The notes beneath the pieces were generated by a model. That model was given only the letters and a program-made list of their open reading frames with translations. It was not told the origin of the DNA and ran no database searches. Both the position numbers and the translations under genes were made by a program. Shown here in pieces: positions 59,370-64,000 of a stretch of 64,000 nt of DNA (the stretch's first letter is position 1; each line of letters opens with the position of its first letter). This DNA comes from Arthrobacter sp. PvP023. GTDB lineage: Bacteria > Actinomycetota > Actinomycetes > Actinomycetales > Micrococcaceae. Location of the stretch: NCBI RefSeq assembly GCF_017832975.1, contig NZ_JAFIBI010000001.1, forward strand, positions 682,001 through 746,000. The letters run 5' to 3'.

Positions 59370-62300
59370 TTACCTGGCCTGGAACACCGCCACAGTGCGG
59401 GCCGGGATGGTGAAGGTCCCGGACTGCGCATCATATGCGGCCGCCTTGACCACGGAATCGACACCCCCTGCCTGCGCCGGGTGGAGGGCGTAGGCGGAAC
59501 CGGCCGTGCCGGACACGGTCTGGCTCGTGGCCTCATCCGAGGCATTGAACACCACGACGAGTCCGCGCAGGTTCGGGTCCACGTCCGTCCCGGCTGAATC
59601 GTCAATGCGCATCACCACGACGCCCGGGGTTTGTTCCGGGCCGCCTCCCGGGAAGGACACCTTCTGCTGGACCAGTCCGGCGTCGCCCAGGTGGAACAAC
59701 GGCGTGCTCTTGCGGATCTGCAGCAGTTCCTCGGCCCGTTGACGGGCTTCTGCGATGTGCGCGGAAGCCGGCTTCTGGGCCGGATCTGCCAGCAGCGGGC
59801 GCATGTAGCCGTACTTGTCCTCGTTGTCAGCCTTGGGCGGCAGGCCGCGGCCGAAACCGTTGGTGGTATCCGTGTGGTCCAGGACGTTGAACCAGTCACC
59901 GGAATCGTAGCTGTTGCGGTCCAGTGACTTGCTGCGCAGTGACTCGCCTCCGGCGTGCCAGAAGGAGATGCCCTGGCCGAAGGCCGTGGTGCTGAGCGCG
60001 AGGGTCTGCATCCGGGTGCGGTCGGCCATGGGCGTGTCCTGCGGCAGTTTCAAGGCGAGGGCGTCGAACAGCGTCTCGTTGTCGTGGGCCTCCACGTAGG
60101 TGATGGCCTCCTGGGGATCGCTTGTGTACCCCGCCGGGGCGCCGTTGTAGGGTACGTCCGAACCCTTGACGGCGGCGCCGGTGCGGTCAATGAAGGAGTA
60201 GTCCTTCAGGTTGCCGGTCAGGCCCACCTTCACCAGGTCCTGTGCGAGGAGGAGGGCGGCCTTCTGCTGTTCGGGCGTGCCGTTGGCCGGGGAATCGTTG
60301 GGATCCGTGAACAGTCCGGAAGCGAACCCCTGGACGCGCGGATCGGGGTCGAACGGGCCTCCGCCGCGGACGGCGTCGCGCAGGCGGTCGTTGAACGTGC
60401 CGATGCCGGTCCCGGCCATGTTCGCCTGGGTGGCCTGCACGAACCTGGCATTGTTGGCCACCTCGCCGAAGTTCCAACCCTCGCCGTACAGGGCGATGTT
60501 CTTGCCGTCCACGCCGTCTTTGGGCAGGGTCAGCTTGTCCAGGGCAGCCCTGACGTCCAGCATGTTCTGCTTTGAGTGGTGCCCCATGAGGTCGAAACGG
60601 AACCCGTCCAGTTTGTAGGTCCTGGCCAGGGTGATCAGCGAGTCGACCATGAGTTTGCCCATCATGGCGTTCTCGGTGGCCGTGTTGGCGCAGCACGTGG
60701 ACGTCTCCAGGGATCCGGTGGCGGCGTTCAGGCGGTGGTAGTAGCCCGGGACAATCCGGTCGAGGTTGTTGCTCCCGGACTGTCCTGCGCTGGAGGTGTG
60801 GTTGTAGACGACGTCCTGGATGACCCGTGCGCCCGTGGTGTTCAGGGCGGCCACCATCCCGCGGAATTCAGTGATCCTGGTGGGTCCGTCAGGGTTGGTG
60901 GCGTAGGAGCCTTCCGGCGTTGTGTAGTGCAGGGGATCGTAACCCCAGTTGAAACCGTCCTTGGCGGCAGTCCCGGCCACGCAGGCCTGCTGTTCCTCTG
61001 AGTCGGCGGGAAGGGCGGCCAGGTCGCAGATCGGTTCGCGCTGTTCGCTGCGGCGTTCCTCGATGGTGCCGATGTCGTTGACGGGCAGCAGGTGGACCGC
61101 GTTCATCCCGGCGTCCACCAGTTCCTGCATGCGCTTCATGCCGTTGCTGCCGGTGTCCGTGAACGCCTTGTAGGTGCCGCGGTGCTCGGCAGGAACGGAT
61201 TCGTCGCTGATGGAAAAGTCGCGCACGTGCAGTTCGTAGAGGGAAAGGTCCTCCGGCTTGCTGAGCGCGGGCTTCTGGAGTCTGGCCCAGCCGGCCGGTG
61301 CCAGCGACTTGTCATCCACATCCACGAACAGGCTGCGTTCGGAGTTGGCGGAAAGGCCCACGCTGTAGGGGTCCGTGACGAGGTTCCGCTCAACTTTGCC
61401 GGTTTCCGGGACGAACACCTCCACTTCGTACAGGTAGTAGGCGCCGTTCCAGTCCTTGTCCCCGGTAACGGACCATACGCCGTCCTTGCCGGGTTTCATG
61501 GCCGTGGTGGCCACTGGTTCGCCGCCTGAGCCGGACGCGTAGGTGCGGAGGGTGACGCTGCGGGCCGTGGGGGCCCACAGCGAAAGCTCCGGGCGCTTGC
61601 CCTTCCAGGTCAGTCCGAGTTGCCGCTCTGCGGCTCCGGGGTAGAGCGAGTCCAGGACGCCGGGAACCTGGACCCCGGTGGCGGCTGTGACCTTGCCGTC
61701 GGGGCCGATCGCGGCCACCAGCAGTTGGCCTTTCAACAGTTCCTTGGCCTGGCGCGCATCAGCTTCCGTCAGTCGGAGGGAGGCAAGGGCCGCCAGGTGC
61801 GGATACTTGGCCGCAAGGCCTGCATCCAACCCTTTGGCGTTGAGCTCGAGCGGAAGGGAGGAACCGCCGGTGACCTGTCCGTCCGCAACTGCCAGGCCGC
61901 CGTCGGGAGCGCTGTAGAGCCGGTAGCTCGTCCCCTCGGCCGCGGGGGCCTTCCATGCGATGGTGTCCGCCGTCAGCCAGTGCGCCCCGGCCTCGGCTCC
62001 GAGCGCGTCCGGCACGTCGTCCGTGAGGGTGTGGCTGGCGTGGTCGTAGGTGAACGTCACCGGTCCTCCCGGCGCGGTGAGCGCGATGTCGCCGCCGCCC
62101 GCCACTCCTCCGGCCCCGTAGTTTTCGTCCCATGAATTGTTGAGGGCGACCTTCATGGCGTAGGTGCCGGGCGGGACATCGAAGGTGGCCCGGTACAGGG
62201 TTGCAGATCCCTCGACCGGCAGCAGCCTGCTGGCGGTGCACTCCGGCTGCCAGTCGCCCGGGCAGCCGATTTCGGACTGCAGTGATCCTACGAGGGCCAC

Positions 62301-62447
62301 CGTGCCGGGAGTGGCGGTGTGGTCCGCAAAAGCGGGGAGGGCGAGGCCGCCCAGGGTGAGGGGAGTGACGCAGGCTGCGGCCAGCGCAGCCAGGAGCTTC
62401 CTGTTGAGGGCGGGCGGGGACCCGGGCAGGCGGGAGTGGCGAATCAT
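59370..62447 (-). CDS. pulA: Secreted pullulanase-type alpha-1,6-glucosidase
   Basis: A protein of 1025 residues from ATG 62447 (AAGGAAGG upstream), with signal peptide LLAALAAACVTPLTLGGLALPAFA and likely cleavage before DHTATP. An N-terminal CBM/X25-like module (ATPGTVALVGSLQSEIGCPGDWQPEC) precedes a carbohydrate-binding region and the GH13 barrel. Catalytic residues: Asp619 in DGFRFDLMG, Glu656 in LYGEGWNFG and Asp789 in VEAHDNETL. It should cleave alpha-1,6 links in pullulan, glycogen or amylopectin outside the cell. It is divergent from a LacI regulator with a promoter at 62507-62536. Confidence 0.95.
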   Translation of the reverse strand: MIRHSRLPGSPPALNRKLLAALAAACVTPLTLGGLALPAFADHTATPGTVALVGSLQSEIGCPGDWQPECTASRLLPVEGSATLYRATFDVPPGTYAMKVALNNSWDENYGAGGVAGGGDIALTAPGGPVTFTYDHASHTLTDDVPDALGAEAGAHWLTADTIAWKAPAAEGTSYRLYSAPDGGLAVADGQVTGGSSLPLELNAKGLDAGLAAKYPHLAALASLRLTEADARQAKELLKGQLLVAAIGPDGKVTAATGVQVPGVLDSLYPGAAERQLGLTWKGKRPELSLWAPTARSVTLRTYASGSGGEPVATTAMKPGKDGVWSVTGDKDWNGAYYLYEVEVFVPETGKVERNLVTDPYSVGLSANSERSLFVDVDDKSLAPAGWARLQKPALSKPEDLSLYELHVRDFSISDESVPAEHRGTYKAFTDTGSNGMKRMQELVDAGMNAVHLLPVNDIGTIEERRSEQREPICDLAALPADSEEQQACVAGTAAKDGFNWGYDPLHYTTPEGSYATNPDGPTRITEFRGMVAALNTTGARVIQDVVYNHTSSAGQSGSNNLDRIVPGYYHRLNAATGSLETSTCCANTATENAMMGKLMVDSLITLARTYKLDGFRFDLMGHHSKQNMLDVRAALDKLTLPKDGVDGKNIALYGEGWNFGEVANNARFVQATQANMAGTGIGTFNDRLRDAVRGGGPFDPDPRVQGFASGLFTDPNDSPANGTPEQQKAALLLAQDLVKVGLTGNLKDYSFIDRTGAAVKGSDVPYNGAPAGYTSDPQEAITYVEAHDNETLFDALALKLPQDTPMADRTRMQTLALSTTAFGQGISFWHAGGESLRSKSLDRNSYDSGDWFNVLDHTDTTNGFGRGLPPKADNEDKYGYMRPLLADPAQKPASAHIAEARQRAEELLQIRKSTPLFHLGDAGLVQQKVSFPGGGPEQTPGVVVMRIDDSAGTDVDPNLRGLVVVFNASDEATSQTVSGTAGSAYALHPAQAGGVDSVVKAAAYDAQSGTFTIPARTVAVFQAR

Positions 62448-62506
62448 GGGAGACCTTCCTTGGCAATGCCCCAGAACGGCATCAGCGGTGAGCGGGGATA
62501 CCGATG

Positions 62507-62536
62507 AGCCTAGGTAGCTGTTGTGATGCACGTCAA
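62507..62536 (-). promoter_or_regulatory. Pullulanase promoter
   Basis: TTGACG (62536-62531), 18-bp spacer, TAGGCT (62512-62507), about 60 bases before the start. A LacI-type site at 62585 lies just upstream. Confidence 0.6.
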
Positions 62537-62584
62537 CCATTTACCGAAAATTTTACGTTCTGTTTTCATGAGATGCGGCGTGCT

Positions 62585-62596
62585 GTTTACGTAGAC
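62585..62596. promoter_or_regulatory. LacI-type operator between pulA and the LacI gene
   Basis: GTTTACGTAGAC is a CG-centred palindrome matching at 10 of 12 positions and overlaps a TAGACT -10 (62592-62597) of the lacI-type gene. It would allow autorepression and, from upstream, control of the divergent pullulanase. Confidence 0.55.
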
Positions 62597-62606
62597 TGGG
62601 AGCACC

Positions 62607-62633
62607 ATGACTTCCGGACGGCTGTTCCGGTGA
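62607..62633 (+). CDS. Possible eight-codon leader peptide before the LacI gene
   Basis: ATG 62607 opens an 8-residue frame (MTSGRLFR) ending in TGA at 62633, overlapping the AAGGAG (62633-62638) ribosome site of the LacI gene. It begins about 10 bases after the -10. Translation of it could affect expression of the regulator; it may equally be chance. Confidence 0.3.
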   Translation: MTSGRLFR

Positions 62634-62642
62634 AGGAGCCTT

Positions 62643-63728
62643 ATGAGCACGACAGCGGGCCGCGCAGACCCTGACGCCCCGGAGCGACCCAAGCTGGAGG
62701 ACCTCGCCCGGAAGGTGGGCGTCAGCATCGCCACCGTGTCCCGCGTGGTCAACGGCCGGAAAGGCGTTTCGCGTGAGGTGCGGCAGGCGGTTCTCGCCGC
62801 GATGGACGACCTTGGCTACGAGCGCCCGGACCGTGCGCGGAGCACCACCCGGGGCCAGGTGGGGATTATCGTCCCGGACTTGACCAATCCGATCTTTCCG
62901 GCAATTGCGCAGACCGTCGTATCGCTCCTGTCCCAGGAGGACTTCATCCCGATTCTCTGTGCGTTGCCGGGCGGGGGACGTTCAGAAGATGAGTACATCG
63001 AGATGCTTGTGGCGCAGGAAGCGTCCGGAATCATTTTCATCTGCAGTTCACACGCCGACGGCCAGGCCAGCCTGGAGCGCTACCACCGGCTGCGCGGCCG
63101 CGGCATCCCCTTCGTCCTGGTCAACGGTGCCCGCCCGGAACTGGCGGCCGCTTCCGTGTCCAATGACGACGCCGCGGCAATCTGCACCGCGGTGCAGCAC
63201 CTCGCCAGCCTGGGGCATCGGAAGGTGGGGCTGGCCATCGGCCCGCACCGCTTCATCCCCAGCAGGCAGAAGCTGGCCGGATTCCGCTCCGCCCTCGCCG
63301 AGTACCTGGACATCGAGGACCCGGAACCACATACGGCCACCAGCATGTTCACAGTGGAAGGCGGGCAGAGCGCGGCGAATGAGCTCCTGGACTCCGGCCA
63401 CACGGCGATTGTGTGCGCCTCCGACGTCATGGCACTCGGCGCCATCCGGGCGGCCCAGGCAAGGGGGCTGCGAGTCCCGGAGGACGTGTCCATCGTCGGT
63501 TTCGATGACTCCCCGCTGATGGCCCTGACCAACCCGCCGCTGACCACGCTCCGGCAGCCTGTCGCGGCCATCGCGCACGCCGCCGTCCACGCCCTGGCGG
63601 CCGACATTGCCGGCGAACACTCCACGCGCTCGCCGGTGGTCCTGGCGTCCGACCTGGTGGTGCGCGGCTCTACCGGTCCTGTGGCAGAATCTTCAACCCC
63701 GCCGCGCAGCCAACGATCCCGGCGATGA
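62643..63728 (+). CDS. LacI/GalR family transcriptional regulator
   Basis: A 361-residue LacI-type repressor. The HTH is at about residues 18-40 (LEDLARKVGVSIATVSRVVNGRKGVS) with the hinge helix through YERPDRARS; the ligand domain has VGIIVPDLTNPIFPAIAQ, GIIFICSS, IPFVLVNGARPE, HLASLGHRKVGLAIG, ICASD-like IVCASDVMALGAI and VSIVGFDDSPLMALTNPPLTT. RBS AAGGAG is 4 bases upstream. Position suggests control of pulA, with maltose/maltodextrin as inducer; MalR-type regulators are this family. Its last 59 bases overlap the convergent SMR gene. Confidence 0.93.
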   Translation: MSTTAGRADPDAPERPKLEDLARKVGVSIATVSRVVNGRKGVSREVRQAVLAAMDDLGYERPDRARSTTRGQVGIIVPDLTNPIFPAIAQTVVSLLSQEDFIPILCALPGGGRSEDEYIEMLVAQEASGIIFICSSHADGQASLERYHRLRGRGIPFVLVNGARPELAAASVSNDDAAAICTAVQHLASLGHRKVGLAIGPHRFIPSRQKLAGFRSALAEYLDIEDPEPHTATSMFTVEGGQSAANELLDSGHTAIVCASDVMALGAIRAAQARGLRVPEDVSIVGFDDSPLMALTNPPLTTLRQPVAAIAHAAVHALAADIAGEHSTRSPVVLASDLVVRGSTGPVAESSTPPRSQRSRR

Positions 63729-64000
63729 ACAGCAGCTTGAGCGGGCTGGCAGGCTCGACACCGGTGGCCATGGCCCAGCCCACTGTCAGCGCGGCGCCGA
63801 TGCCCACCCACACGGCGTAGGCGGTCCCGAGCGGGATCGATTTCACGGCGATCCCCAGCCCCGCCATGCTCAGAGTTGCGGTGACGGCAAAGACAGCAGT
63901 GGGCAGTGCCTGGGAGAAGCCGTCGGACAATCCCAGTGCCGTGGCCCAGACGGCCTCCAGCACGGCGGAAGCGAGCAGGACCAGCCACGCAATGGCATTC
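63670..64000 (-). CDS. SMR family multidrug/quaternary-ammonium efflux protein (partial at 5' end)
   Basis: A 110-residue frame open through the right edge, missing about one N-terminal residue. Four membrane helices: AWLVLLASAVLEAVWATALG with the conserved Glu of EAVWATAL, then LSMAGLGIAVKSIPLGTAYAVWVGIGAALTV and LKLLFIAGIVGCAAGLKIL. This is the small multidrug resistance fold (EmrE/SugE), working as a dimer. A shorter start inside is possible but the helix 1 sequence supports extension past the window. Its 3' end overlaps the LacI gene by 59 bases on the opposite strand, which limits sequence change in both tails. Confidence 0.88.
   Translation of the reverse strand, partial: NAIAWLVLLASAVLEAVWATALGLSDGFSQALPTAVFAVTATLSMAGLGIAVKSIPLGTAYAVWVGIGAALTVGWAMATGVEPASPLKLLFIAGIVGCAAGLKILPQDR

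Noticed and set aside
62546..62553. AAAATTTT as a regulator site before pulA
   Set aside because: The core is symmetric but the flanks do not pair, so it is probably just an A/T-rich promoter segment.

Overview
This 64 kb window is ordinary-looking high-GC actinobacterial chromosome. Gene content and protein styles fit the Micrococcaceae, most likely Arthrobacter or Pseudarthrobacter: a dnaK-grpE-dnaJ-hspR heat-shock operon with HAIR boxes, GAF-ANTAR proteins, WXG100 and Asp23/Gls24/DUF6286 proteins, and GTG/TTG starts with leaderless-looking promoters. I see no rRNA, tRNA, CRISPR array, intact insertion sequence or prophage. The genus is an inference from gene content, not from a search.

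Layout. 1-2.35 kb: the end of an MMPL exporter, an NAD(P)-binding SDR-like protein and a divergent TetR regulator sharing two palindromic operators. 2.4-7.35 kb: an arabino-oligosaccharide operon (lipoprotein binding protein, two permeases, GH51 arabinofuranosidase) behind a LacI-type operator, followed by a small repeat protein. 8.0-12.3 kb: dnaK, grpE, dnaJ (type II), hspR. 12.4-20.0 kb: an alpha/beta hydrolase, two small unknowns, two GAF-ANTAR proteins, a membrane protein and a SWIM-SNF2 helicase. 20.2-24.4 kb: a DUF4375-like protein, a secreted GH32 fructanase behind a long hairpin, and alaA. 24.7-28.9 kb: two sigma-factor loci, one with a secreted Ala-rich protein and a membrane partner, one with a classic zinc anti-sigma factor, separated by a COG4315 lipoprotein.

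29-37 kb: a second aminotransferase, SRPBCC and DUF1206 proteins, a 525-residue protein with an N-terminal WXG100 module and its small neighbour, trmB, a methyltransferase whose start codon lies inside a 39-bp palindrome, and a CynX-type transporter. 37-47.4 kb: an orphan SsuA/TauA-like binding protein with a structured leader, several transporters, an M20 amidohydrolase-MFS pair facing a double-module Lrp regulator, and cycA. 47.9-52.1 kb: a nine-gene minus-strand Asp23/Gls24 envelope-stress operon with its own sigma factor and an unusual protein joining an anti-sigma zinc finger to an Asp23 domain. 52.5-64 kb: a DEAD-box RNA helicase with a long leader, an MBL hydrolase, an aldo/keto reductase, a GGDEF-EAL protein, a small-molecule kinase, a secreted pullulanase divergent from a LacI regulator, and the start-truncated end of an SMR transporter.

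How the genes work together. Three glycan systems (arabinan, fructan, pullulan/glycogen) point to plant-polymer scavenging in soil. HspR closes a feedback loop on dnaK. Three separate sigma/anti-sigma loci point to envelope and secretion stress control. The most unusual candidates are the zinc-finger-Asp23 fusion within the Asp23 operon, the WXG100 protein with its uncharacterised C-terminal half, and the cluster of perfect inverted repeats at 35.1-35.24 kb.
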